DNA of 64,000 bases from Actinokineospora fastidiosa (GTDB lineage: Bacteria; Actinomycetota; Actinomycetes; Mycobacteriales; Pseudonocardiaceae). The stretch is taken from positions 1,075,260 to 1,139,259 of the forward strand of contig NZ_BMRB01000002.1 in NCBI RefSeq assembly GCF_014648415.1, written 5' to 3'. Positions 43,005-54,005 of the stretch are shown piece by piece (the stretch's first letter is position 1; every line of letters begins with the position of its first letter). The notes beneath the pieces are model-generated. The model ran no database searches and was not told the DNA's origin. It saw only the letters and a list, made by a program, of their open reading frames with translations. A program made the translations under genes and the position numbers.

Positions 43005-43664
43005 TCAGGTGGAGGCGCCGCCGCCCGGGACGACCAGGCCGGTCTCGTAGGCGAGGACGACGGCCTGGGCGCGGTCGCGCAGCGCCAGCTTCGCGAAGAT
43101 GCGCGCCACGTGCGTCTTGACCGTGGCCTCGCTGAGGGTCAGGTCGGCGGCGAGTTCGGCGTTGGAGCGGCCGCGGCCCACCAGCGTCAGCACCTCCCGC
43201 TCCCGGGGCGTCAGCACGGCCAGGTCGGCGGGCACCGAGGGCGGCTCGGCGGCGGCGAAGCGCTCGACGAGCCTGCGGGTGATCGTCGGGGCCAGCAGCG
43301 CGTCGCCGGTGTTGACCAGGCGGACGGCGGCGACGAGGTGTTCGGGGGTGACGTCCTTCAGCAGGAAGCCGCTCGCCCCGGCGGCGAGCGCGGAGTAGAC
43401 GTAGCGGTCGAGGTCGAACGTGGTCAGCATGAGCACGCGGCAGTCAGGGGCCGTGGCCAGCACCTGCCGGGTGGCCGCCAGCCCGTCGAGGTTGGGCATG
43501 CGGATGTCCATCAGGACGACGTCCGGGCGCAGGTCGCGGACCAGCGACACCGCCTCGACGCCGTCGGCGGCCTCGCCGACGACGTCGATGCCGCCGGAGG
43601 CCAGGATCATCCGGAAGCCGGTGCGCACGAGGGCCTGGTCGTCGGCGATCACCACGCGGGTCAC
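43005..43664 (-). CDS. NarL/LuxR-family response regulator
   Basis: 219 aa. The receiver domain has the phospho-acceptor Asp53 ('PDVVLMDIRMPNLDG') and the acidic pocket 'IADDQALVRTG'. The C-terminal LuxR HTH is 'LTPREREVLTLVGRGRSNAE' then 'LAADLTLSEATVKTHVARIF'. The GTG at 43664 overlaps the kinase stop by four bases, so the pair form one two-component operon. The divergent ABC exporter 132 bases upstream of the kinase is the likely target. Confidence 0.93.
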   Translation of the reverse strand: MTRVVIADDQALVRTGFRMILASGGIDVVGEAADGVEAVSLVRDLRPDVVLMDIRMPNLDGLAATRQVLATAPDCRVLMLTTFDLDRYVYSALAAGASGFLLKDVTPEHLVAAVRLVNTGDALLAPTITRRLVERFAAAEPPSVPADLAVLTPREREVLTLVGRGRSNAELAADLTLSEATVKTHVARIFAKLALRDRAQAVVLAYETGLVVPGGGAST

Positions 43665-44458
43665 GGGCGCTCCAGCGGTATCCGCGCCCGCACCCGGAAC
43701 CCGCCGCCGACGCGCCGCCGCGCGTCGAGGTCGCCGCCGAAGACCCGCACGCGTTGCCGCAGGCCGAGCAGGCCGCGGCCCTCGTCGGACTCCGGACCGG
43801 GCGCCCGGCCGCCGGAGAGCGCGCTGGGGCCGCTGTTCAGCACTTCCACACGCAGGTAGTTGTCCGCGTACCGCACCGACACCTCGGCCTTCGCCCCGTC
43901 GCCGTGCTTCAGCGCGTTGGTCAACGCCTCCTGGATGATCCGGTAGGCGGTCAGGTCCACCCCGGACGGCAGCGGCCGGGGCTCGCCGGAGACCCGGACC
44001 TCCACCGGCAGCCCGGCGAAGGCGATCCGGTCGACCAGCGGGCCGAGCCCGCTCAGTCCGGGCTGCGGCGACAGGTCGGCGGGCTCGGAGCCGTCCGCAG
44101 GCGGGGCGAGCACGCCGAGCAGGTGGCGCAGCTCGGTCATCGTGTCCCGGCCCGCGGCCTCGACGGCCAGCAGCGCGGCCGCGGCCGAGGACGGCTCGGC
44201 GTCGAGCACCCGGCGGGCCGCGCCCGCCTGCACCAGCATGACGCTGACGTTGTGGCTGACGATGTCGTGCAGCTCCCGCGCGATGCGGGCGCGCTCGGCG
44301 TCGACAGCGCCGCGCGCGGCGCTCTCCCGCTCCCGCTCCAGCAGCCAGCCGCGCTCGCCCATCGCCTCGGCGAAGGCCCGGCGGGCGCGGACGAGCCGCA
44401 CCGCCAGCACGGCGGCGACCAGCACCGCCGCCCCGGCGACGACCCATCCGCTCCCCAC
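43661..44458 (-). CDS. NarL-type sensor histidine kinase (HisKA_3)
   Basis: 265 aa, short for the family. One N-terminal TM helix ('WVVAGAAVLVAAVLAVRLV') precedes a coiled coil and the HisKA_3 box 'ARIARELHDIVSHNVSVML' with His64 as phospho-acceptor. The HATPase domain follows with 'YRIIQEALTNALKHG' (N box) and 'GRGLLGLRQRVRVFGG' (G box). No extracellular sensor domain exists, so the signal is probably read in the membrane, perhaps through the adjacent ABC exporter as in BceS-like systems. Confidence 0.9.
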   Translation of the reverse strand: MGSGWVVAGAAVLVAAVLAVRLVRARRAFAEAMGERGWLLERERESAARGAVDAERARIARELHDIVSHNVSVMLVQAGAARRVLDAEPSSAAAALLAVEAAGRDTMTELRHLLGVLAPPADGSEPADLSPQPGLSGLGPLVDRIAFAGLPVEVRVSGEPRPLPSGVDLTAYRIIQEALTNALKHGDGAKAEVSVRYADNYLRVEVLNSGPSALSGGRAPGPESDEGRGLLGLRQRVRVFGGDLDARRRVGGGFRVRARIPLERP

Positions 44459-44590
44459 CGGGCCGACTCTGCCACCGGGGCCGTCACCTCCGCGTCAACC
44501 CGGCGCGTACATCCTGGGGATGACCCGTCGGCCGGGTTACCCCCGCCGACCGATGCCCGACCCGCCCCGCCGAGCCCAGGATTGCCGACC

Positions 44591-45289
44591 GTGACCAGTG
44601 ATGACAGCGCCGTCGTGGAACTGACCGACGTGCGCAAGGAATACAGCGACTCCGTCGCGCTGGACGGCCTCTCGCTCACCATCCGCGCCGGGGAGGCCGT
44701 CGCGGTGATGGGCCCGTCGGGCAGCGGCAAGTCGACCCTGCTGAACATGGTGGCCGGGCTGGACCGGCCCACATCGGGATCGGTGGTCGTCAACGGGGAG
44801 GACCTGGGCAGGCTGAGCGAGACCGGGCTGGCCCTGTACCGCCGCAGGCGCATCGGCATGATCTTCCAGTTCTTCAACCTGCTCGACGACCTCCCCGCCC
44901 TCGACAACGTCGCCCTGGCCGCGCAGCTGACCGGGACCTCGCCCGCGCAGGCCCGCAGGCGGGCCCTGGAACTGCTCGACGAGCTCGGCATCGCGGGCAG
45001 GCGCAACGTCTACCCGGCGCGGCTCAGCGGCGGCGAGCGGCAGCGGGTCGCCGTCGCCCGCGCGCTGATGAACCGCCCCGCGCTGCTGCTGGCCGACGAG
45101 CCGACCGGCGCGCTGGACAGCCGGGCGGGCGAGCAGGTGATGGACCTGCTGCTCGACCTCAACCAGATCGGTCAGACGCTGCTGCTGGTGACCCACGACG
45201 AGGGCCTGGCCACCCGGTGCGCGAGCAGGCTCGTCGAGGTCGTCGACGGCCGCGTCGCCCGCGAGTCGCGCCTGGAGCGCACGCCGTGA
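44591..45289 (+). CDS. ABC transporter ATP-binding protein (MacB/LolD-like)
   Basis: 232 aa. Walker A '[17 protein letters not shown]', Q-loop '[17 protein letters not shown]', ABC signature '[15 protein letters not shown]', Walker B '[12 protein letters not shown]' and the H-loop 'LLLVTHD' are complete. It pairs with the FtsX-type permease that begins in its stop codon (GTGA). This class drives mechanotransmission or export of peptides, antibiotics or lipids. The divergent two-component genes suggest induction by a drug or envelope signal. Confidence 0.93.
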   Translation: MTSDDSAVVELTDVRKEYSDSVALDGLSLTIRAGEAVAVMGPSGSGKSTLLNMVAGLDRPTSGSVVVNGEDLGRLSETGLALYRRRRIGMIFQFFNLLDDLPALDNVALAAQLTGTSPAQARRRALELLDELGIAGRRNVYPARLSGGERQRVAVARALMNRPALLLADEPTGALDSRAGEQVMDLLLDLNQIGQTLLLVTHDEGLATRCASRLVEVVDGRVARESRLERTP

Positions 45290-47580
45290 GCGCCGTGTGG
45301 CGGGTCGCGCGGGCCGCGGCGCGGCGGCGCAGGCTGCAGACGATCGTGATCGGGGTCGTGGTCGGCGTCTCGACCGCGACGATGGTGCTGGCCCTCGGGC
45401 TGCTGACCTCGGCGTCGGCCCCGTTCGACCGGGCGCACCAGCAGCAGAGCGGCGCGCACCTGGTCGCCGTGTTCGACGGCCCGGGCGACGGGCTCGCCGA
45501 GACCGCGGGGCGTCCGGCGGTGGCGGCGGCCGCCGGGCCGTTCGCCCAGGTCACCGTGGACGTCGCGATGACCAGCCGGATCGGCATGCCGCTGACCGTC
45601 GCGGGCCGGGCCGACCCCGGCGGCGCGGTGGACCGGCTGACCGTGTGGCAGGGCCGGTGGGCGGACGCGCCGGGCGAGATCGTGCTGAACGAGCCTCCCG
45701 GCGAGCGCGGGCCGTGGTCGCTGGGCGAGCGCGTCGACGTCGCGGGTGGCCGGACGTTCACCGTCGTCGGATTCGCCTACTCGGTGAGCCGCTCCGCCGA
45801 CGCCTGGGTGACCCCCGCGCAGATGTCGGCGCTGAACCCGGACAGCGCGCAGATGCTCTACCGCTTCACGGCCGCGGGCACGGCGGAGGAGATCGCCGCG
45901 GCCGAGACGGCGGTGACGGCCGGGCTGCCGCTGCTGGGCACGCAGTCCTACCTGACGCTGAAGCAGGAGGTCGCCGCGGAGACGGCCGTCTACATCCCGC
46001 TGCTGATCGTCTTCGGCGTCCTCGGCATGGCGGTGGCCGTGCTGATCGTGGCCAACGTGATCAGCGGCGCCGTCGTGGCCGGTTACCGGCACATCGGCGT
46101 GCTCAAGGCGCTGGGCTTCACCTCCAACCAGGTGCTGGCCGTCTACCTGCTGATGGTCACCGTCCCGGCCGTCGTCGGCTGCGTGCTCGGCGCGGTGCTC
46201 GGCCACGTCACGGCGGTGCCGCTGCTGGCCGACGCGTTCGCGGGCTTCGGCACGACGGAGATCGCGATCGACGCGTGGGTGTACGCCCTGGCCGCGCTGG
46301 GGATGCCCGCGGTGGTCGTCGTGACGGCCCTGCTCGCGGCGCTGCGGGCGCGCGGGCTCTCGGCCGCCCAGGCGATCAGCGCGGGCAGCGCGCCCTCGGT
46401 CGGCCGGGCGCTGGCGGTCCAGCGCGTGCTCAGCGGGGCGCGGCTGCCGCGCTCGGTCAGCCTCGGCCTCGGCGTGCCGTTCGCCCGGCCCGCGCGCAGC
46501 GCGCTGACCCTGGCGGCGATCGTCCTCGGCGTCATGACGGTGACGCTGGCGAGCGGGGTGACCACGTCCGTCACCTCCTACCGCGCCGCCGTCGAGCCGC
46601 CGACCGAGAACCGGGTCGAACTGCTCGCCGCGCCCCCGCGCGGATTCCCGGGGCCGCAGCGGCTGCCCGAGCCGACCCTGAGTGACGCCGAGGACGAGGC
46701 CCTGCTGCGCTCGCTGCCCGGCGCGGCCGCCGTCGCCGCGGTGGCCCGGCTGCCGGTCGGGGTGGTCGGCGGGGACCCGGCCGAGGTCTACTTCCACCGC
46801 GGCGACCGCGACCTCGGCCCGGTGGTCCTGTCCGGACACTGGCCCGCCGCGCCCGACGAGGTGGCCGTCCCGTCCCGGTTCCTCAACCAGCGCGGGCTGT
46901 CCCTCGGCGACGCGATCACCGTGGAGTTCGACGGCGACCGCACCCGGCTGCGCGTCGTCGGCGTCGTGCTGACCAACCCCGCCGACGAGGTCTACGCGTC
47001 CTGGTCGGCCCTGACGGCGCTGGCCCCCGGCACCCGCGCCCACTCCTACCTGGTCGAGCTGCGGCCCGGCTCCGACCGGCAGGCCTACGTCGACGCGGCC
47101 GCCGATGGCGACCCCGGCCTGACGCCGATCCCGCCGGACGAGGGCGGGTCGAGCCAGGCGGTGGTCCTGATCGGCTTCGCCACCCTCATGACGCTCGTGC
47201 TGGCCGCGGTCTCGGCGCTCGGCGTGTTCAACACCGTCGTCCTGATCAGCCGCGAGCGCCGCAGGGACCTGGGCATGCTCAAGTCGATCGGGATGACCCC
47301 GCGCCAGGTCACGGTGATGATGGTGACCTCGATGGGCGTGCTGGGCGTCGTCGGCGGCCTGATCGGCCTGCCCCTCGGCGTCGCGGCGCACGCGCTCATC
47401 GCCCCGGCCATGATGCGCGCTGCCCAGGCCGACGTCCTCGACATCGTCATGGACGTCTACCACGCGCCGCTGCTGGCCCTGCTGGCGCTGGCGGGCGTCG
47501 TGATCGCGGTGCTGGGCGCCTACCTCCCGGCCCGGGGCGCGGGCCGGGCGACGATCGCGGAGGTCCTGCACACCGAGTGA
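45286..47580 (+). CDS. FtsX-like ABC permease with two permease units
   Basis: 764 aa. One N-terminal TM, a MacB-type periplasmic domain (about 45-230), three TMs with 'GVLGMAVAVLIVANVISGAV' and 'YRHIGVLKALGFTSNQVLAV', a further TM ('ARSALTLAAIVLGVMTVTLA'), a second extracellular domain and three final TMs with 'GMLKSIGMTPRQVTVMMVTS'. It is the membrane partner of the preceding ATPase. The two-unit, ~760-aa layout is the usual actinobacterial form. The substrate is unknown. Confidence 0.92.
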   Translation: MSAVWRVARAAARRRRLQTIVIGVVVGVSTATMVLALGLLTSASAPFDRAHQQQSGAHLVAVFDGPGDGLAETAGRPAVAAAAGPFAQVTVDVAMTSRIGMPLTVAGRADPGGAVDRLTVWQGRWADAPGEIVLNEPPGERGPWSLGERVDVAGGRTFTVVGFAYSVSRSADAWVTPAQMSALNPDSAQMLYRFTAAGTAEEIAAAETAVTAGLPLLGTQSYLTLKQEVAAETAVYIPLLIVFGVLGMAVAVLIVANVISGAVVAGYRHIGVLKALGFTSNQVLAVYLLMVTVPAVVGCVLGAVLGHVTAVPLLADAFAGFGTTEIAIDAWVYALAALGMPAVVVVTALLAALRARGLSAAQAISAGSAPSVGRALAVQRVLSGARLPRSVSLGLGVPFARPARSALTLAAIVLGVMTVTLASGVTTSVTSYRAAVEPPTENRVELLAAPPRGFPGPQRLPEPTLSDAEDEALLRSLPGAAAVAAVARLPVGVVGGDPAEVYFHRGDRDLGPVVLSGHWPAAPDEVAVPSRFLNQRGLSLGDAITVEFDGDRTRLRVVGVVLTNPADEVYASWSALTALAPGTRAHSYLVELRPGSDRQAYVDAAADGDPGLTPIPPDEGGSSQAVVLIGFATLMTLVLAAVSALGVFNTVVLISRERRRDLGMLKSIGMTPRQVTVMMVTSMGVLGVVGGLIGLPLGVAAHALIAPAMMRAAQADVLDIVMDVYHAPLLALLALAGVVIAVLGAYLPARGAGRATIAEVLHTE

Positions 47581-47584
47581 CGCG

Positions 47585-48850
47585 TCACAGCAGCCGGACG
47601 GCGTAGGGCTCCAGTCCGCCCCAGCGGACCGGGGCCACCCGGACCCGCGAGCCGCTGTACGGGGCCTCCACCATCTGCCCGTCGCCGAGGTAGAGGGCCA
47701 CGTGGTGGATGCGGCCGCTGGTGGACCAGAACAGCATGTCGCCGGGGCGCATGGCCGACAGCGGGACCTTGCGGCCGTAGGTCGCCTGGTAGCCGGAGTA
47801 GTGCGGGAGCCGGATGCCCACGCCAGCGAAGGCGTAGATCATCAGGCCGCTGCAGTCGAAGCCGATCTTGTTGTAGTCGCCGTGGGAGTCGGCCACGCCG
47901 CCGTCGCGGATGCCGCGCGTCGGGCCGTGGGCGTTGCCGCCGCCCCACGCGTACGGCACGCCGAGCTGGGACAGGGCGCGGTCGATGACCACCTGCACCG
48001 AGCCGCTGGCGGGCGCGCTCGGCGGGGCCTGCACGGAGACGGGGCGGGGGGCGTTGGCCGCGGCCTCCTCCCGCCGCTTCGCGGCCAGCCACTCGTTGTA
48101 GCGCTCGCGCTGGGCCTCCAGGCCGCCGACCTTGGCCTGGGCGGCCACGAGCTGGCGCTCGTAGTCGGCCCTGGCGGCCTCCAGCTCGGCGGTCCTGGCC
48201 TCGGCGTCGCGGCGGGCCTGCTGAGCGCTGGCCATCGCCGAGTCCGCCGCGGCCTTGGCCAGCTCGGCGTCGGCCTCGGCGCGCTCGGCCTCGGCGAGGG
48301 CGGCCCTGGCCAGGGACTCCTTGTTGGCCTGGACCGTGCGGGCGCGTTCCATCCGCTCCAGCGCGTCGAGGCCGCTGCCGCCGACGGCGTTGAGCAGCTG
48401 GGCGCGGGCCAGCAGGTCCTCCGGGCTGGACGCGCCGATGTAGGCCGAGATGGAGCCGACCGTGCTGCCCTGCTTGAAGCTGCCCGCGGCGAAGTCGTCC
48501 AGCGCCTGCCGGGCGTCGGTGACGGCGCGCGCGGCGCCCTCGGCCTCGCGCGCGGCTGCCTCGGCGTCGGCCCGGGCCTCGCGCGCGGCGTCCTGGGCGG
48601 TCTGCAGGTCGACGAGGGCCTTGTTGGCCTCCTCCATCCGGGCCTCGACCTCGGCGTGCAGGTCCATCAGCCGGGCCTCGGCGCGGGCGAGCTGGTTGGT
48701 CAGCCGCCCGACCTCGCCTGCCTTGTCCCGCGCCTCGCGGCGGCCCGCGTCGATGTCGGACTGGCTGGGGTTCGGCGGTGGCGGCGGGACGGCGACCGCG
48801 GCGCCCGCGGTCGCGAACACCAGCAGCAGCGCGACGATCACGCTCCGCAC
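47585..48850 (-). CDS. Secreted NlpC/P60 peptidoglycan endopeptidase (RipA-like)
   Basis: 421 aa. A GTG with GGAGG seven bases upstream starts a Sec signal peptide ('VRSVIVALLLVFATAGAAVA'). A long coiled coil (about 30-260, rich in Ala/Glu/Arg) and an NlpC/P60 domain follow: catalytic Cys in 'IGFDCSGLMIYAF', His in 'GRIHHVALYLGDG', plus 'PYAWGG'. It cuts the D-Glu to diaminopimelate bond of peptidoglycan during cell separation; the coiled coil is an inhibitory or FtsX-interacting arm as in RipC-type proteins, which is notable beside the FtsX gene. The 205 bases upstream hold no visible gene. Confidence 0.9.
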   Translation of the reverse strand: MRSVIVALLLVFATAGAAVAVPPPPPNPSQSDIDAGRREARDKAGEVGRLTNQLARAEARLMDLHAEVEARMEEANKALVDLQTAQDAAREARADAEAAAREAEGAARAVTDARQALDDFAAGSFKQGSTVGSISAYIGASSPEDLLARAQLLNAVGGSGLDALERMERARTVQANKESLARAALAEAERAEADAELAKAAADSAMASAQQARRDAEARTAELEAARADYERQLVAAQAKVGGLEAQRERYNEWLAAKRREEAAANAPRPVSVQAPPSAPASGSVQVVIDRALSQLGVPYAWGGGNAHGPTRGIRDGGVADSHGDYNKIGFDCSGLMIYAFAGVGIRLPHYSGYQATYGRKVPLSAMRPGDMLFWSTSGRIHHVALYLGDGQMVEAPYSGSRVRVAPVRWGGLEPYAVRLL

Positions 48851-49055
48851 GACCCCACCTCCTCCGTCCTCAGGGGACTTTCCGACTGTGCCACTTCGGA
48901 CACATCCTGACCAGTCGTAACAGCGGGAACAGGCGTCGCTCCGGCCACTTTGTCCCCGAATCACACGGTCAGTAGTCCCCGGGTCCGGCGCCCGGCGACC
49001 ACCGTTCACCCGAAAGCGGTAACGCCGGAGGACCGGACCTGCGAGGATGGTCGCC

Positions 49056-49505
49056 GTGCCCAACCCACGCGCCATCGCCGCCATCGGCATCGCGGGCCTG
49101 CTGACGGCGATCGTCGGCATGTGCCTGCCGTGGCTGCGCTCCGGCGCGGTCCTGCGCGACAGCTTCGAGTTCGCCGGGGTGATCCAGACCCTGGGTTTCC
49201 TGCGCGGCCAGGCGCTGGAGTGGCTGCTGATGGTGTGGTACGGGCTGATCCCGGCGATGGTCCTCGGCGTCGGCCTCTACCTGGTCTCCCGCCGGGCGGC
49301 CGCAACGTTCCTACTGCTCGTGGCGATAATCCTCGGAACCATCGCGGGCGTCGCGCGCGTCGAAGCGGGCAGTGGCCCGGTCGGCGTCGCCGAGGTGGGC
49401 CCGACGGTCACGGTGATCGGGGCCGCGCTGGTCATGGCAGCAGCGCTGGGCACGCTATTCGGCGGGCGCGGACGCGCACGCGAGAACGCAGGAGGGGAAC
49501 GGTGA
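49056..49505 (+). CDS. Small integral membrane protein (149 aa)
   Basis: The GTG at 49056 is preferred (GAGG nine bases upstream); an ATG at 49047 adds three residues. Four TM helices are predicted ('IAAIGIAGLLTAIVGMCLPW', 'WLLMVWYGLIPAMVLGVGLY', 'ATFLLLVAIILGTIAGVARV', 'VTVIGAALVMAAALGTLFGG'), with short loops and a basic tail. No family recognised. Its stop overlaps the GTG of the next gene (GTGA), so they are co-translated and may form a complex. Confidence 0.78.
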   Translation: MPNPRAIAAIGIAGLLTAIVGMCLPWLRSGAVLRDSFEFAGVIQTLGFLRGQALEWLLMVWYGLIPAMVLGVGLYLVSRRAAATFLLLVAIILGTIAGVARVEAGSGPVGVAEVGPTVTVIGAALVMAAALGTLFGGRGRARENAGGER

Positions 49506-50944
49506 CGTATCCAGGCCAGGGCGGGCAGTGGCCGCCGAACGACCCGTACGGGCAGGGTCAGGGGCAGCCGCAGGGCTACCCGCAGCAGGGGGGCTACCCG
49601 CAGCAGGGCTACCCGCAGACCGGGCAGCAGCCCGCTCAGCCGGGCTACCCGCAGACCGGACCGCAGCCGACCCAGCAGTACGGCTACCCGCAGCAGCAGT
49701 ACGGCGGGGCGTACGGACACCAGGAGCCCCCGCGCAAGTCGCGCAAGGGCGTCATCATCGGCGTCGTCGTCGCGGTGGTCCTCGCCGCGGCGGGCGTCGG
49801 CGGGGCGGTCTTCTTCCTGAACCGGGGCAGCAGCGTCGCCGCGGGCGCGCAGGACCCGACCAGCGCGGCGACCAACCTGGTCACCGCGATCGGCCAGGGC
49901 GACGTGGCCGGGGTGCTCACCGGGCTGGCCCCGGCCGAGCGGGACCTGATGTCCGCGCTGAACTCCCAGACCACCGAGGAACTGGTGCGCCTGGAGATCT
50001 ACAAGCCCGGTGTCGACCCCAACAAGATGACCGGCTTCGAGCTCAAGGCCGAGAACCTCAAGTTCGACGACGCCGCCGCGGAGAAGGTCAACGACCGCAT
50101 CACGATCACCAAGCTGATCGGCGGCACGGTCACGATCACCTCGGACATGAGCCAGCTGCCCTACACCGAGGAGTTCATCGAGGCCGCGTTCCCGCGCGGG
50201 ATGGACGCCCGGCCGCAGACCGAGACGGTCGACATCGCCAAGGAGGTCGCCGACAACGGCGGCGAGCCCATCCGCATCGCGACGGTCAACGTGGACGGCG
50301 AGTGGTACCCGTCGCTGTTCTACACGCTGGCCGACTACGCGCTGCTGGCGGAGAACCTGGAGTGGCCGAAGCAGGCCATCCCGGCCAACGGCGCCGACAG
50401 CCCGGGCGACGCGGTGCGCCAGCTCGCCGACGCGGCCATGGCCGCCGACCTCGAGCGCGTGATCGAGCTGCTGCCGCCGGACGAGATGGGCGTGCTGCAC
50501 GACGTGGGCCCGGTGCTGGTCGAGCAGGCTGGCCAGCTGGACCCGGCCCCGGCGCGGATCGTCAACCTCGTGACCGAGACCGCCGACGTCGACGGCGGCA
50601 CCAAGGTGCTGCTCAAGGAGCTCGAGGTCGAGGCCGACGGCCAGACCGTCAGGATCACCAAGGACGGCGAGTGCTACGCCGCCGAGGTGCAGGGCGAGCG
50701 CCAGCAGCTCTGCGCGGACGACCTCGCCGCCGAGATCGGCGGCCAGGGCATGCCGCCGGAGGTCGAGAAGGCGCTGACCGGCCTGGTCAAGGGCATGATG
50801 GCCAACACCGGCGTCGTGACCGTCGAGGTCGACGGCAAGTGGTACGTCAGCCCGATCCGGTCGCTGACCGACGTCATGGTCACCGCGCTGCAGAGCCTGG
50901 AGGCCGAGGACGTGCGGGCGCTGCTGGAGATGGCGAACGGCTAG
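49502..50944 (+). CDS. Single-TM protein with Pro/Gln/Gly cytoplasmic tail and large exported domain
   Basis: 480 aa. Residues 1 to about 72 are a disordered tail of 'GYPQQGGYPQQGYPQ'-type repeats. A TM helix ('GVIIGVVVAVVLAAAGVGGA', about 83-105) anchors a ~370-residue exported part. That part looks like two related domains, each with 'IVTALGQGD'/'DAVRQLADA' helices and ending in 'VNVDGEWYPSLFYTLADYAL' or 'VEVDGKWYVSPIRSLTDVMV'. The repeated 'VDGxWYxS' suggests duplication of an NTF2/DUF4878-type unit. It is coupled to the small membrane protein and ends at a perfect 40-bp palindrome. Confidence 0.78.
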   Translation: MTYPGQGGQWPPNDPYGQGQGQPQGYPQQGGYPQQGYPQTGQQPAQPGYPQTGPQPTQQYGYPQQQYGGAYGHQEPPRKSRKGVIIGVVVAVVLAAAGVGGAVFFLNRGSSVAAGAQDPTSAATNLVTAIGQGDVAGVLTGLAPAERDLMSALNSQTTEELVRLEIYKPGVDPNKMTGFELKAENLKFDDAAAEKVNDRITITKLIGGTVTITSDMSQLPYTEEFIEAAFPRGMDARPQTETVDIAKEVADNGGEPIRIATVNVDGEWYPSLFYTLADYALLAENLEWPKQAIPANGADSPGDAVRQLADAAMAADLERVIELLPPDEMGVLHDVGPVLVEQAGQLDPAPARIVNLVTETADVDGGTKVLLKELEVEADGQTVRITKDGECYAAEVQGERQQLCADDLAAEIGGQGMPPEVEKALTGLVKGMMANTGVVTVEVDGKWYVSPIRSLTDVMVTALQSLEAEDVRALLEMANG

Positions 50945-50957
50945 TCCGACGAGCCCA

Positions 50958-50997
50958 GCGCGAGGACCCCCGGGGCGCGCCCCGGGGGTCCTCGCGC
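50958..50997. terminator. Perfect 40-bp palindromic terminator
   Basis: Two exactly complementary 20-base arms (GCGCGAGGACCCCCGGGGCG and its complement) with no spacer. It lies 14 bases after the stop of the exported protein and before the aconitase promoter. There is no U-tract; the structure alone should stop transcription, and it would isolate the aconitase gene from read-through. Confidence 0.75.
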
Positions 50998-51031
50998 GTC
51001 CTGGATCACACTCCCGGCCCGGCGTGGCGGC

Positions 51032-51061
51032 TTGAAACGTAATACAGGACAAGCGTACTGT
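51032..51061 (+). promoter_or_regulatory. Aconitase promoter with AcnR-type operator
   Basis: -35 TTGAAA (51032-51037), 18-base spacer, -10 TACTGT (51056-51061). The sequence CAGGACAAGCGTACTG at 51045-51060 matches the AcnR consensus known from Corynebacterium glutamicum (CAGNACnnncGTACTG) at every fixed base, and it covers the spacer and the -10. An AcnR-like gene lies at 63283. Confidence 0.7.
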
Positions 51062-51155
51062 TTGGGGCAGCAGGGGGTTGCTGCGGGCCGCGGCCGGGTA
51101 CGCGAGACTCACCCCCGTCGATCCGAACCGACATGCGCCGCCACTGGAGTTGGAC

Positions 51156-53957
<2,802 letters not shown>

Positions 53958-53973
53958 AGACGCGCCATGACGT

Positions 53974-54002
53974 CGGGGCCGCTCCTCCTGGGGGCGGCCC
54001 CG
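53974..54002. terminator. Hairpin terminator between acnA and the NB-ARC gene
   Basis: CGGGGCCGC and GCGGCCCCG arms with an 11-base loop. It sits between two convergent genes and can serve both. Confidence 0.65.
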
Positions 54003-54005
54003 GTG

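Noticed and set aside
48851-49046. c-di-AMP (ydaO-type) riboswitch upstream of the NlpC/P60 gene
   Set aside because: Such riboswitches often precede NlpC/P60 or Rpf genes in actinobacteria, but I could not find the conserved core elements in order. A covariance-model search would decide.
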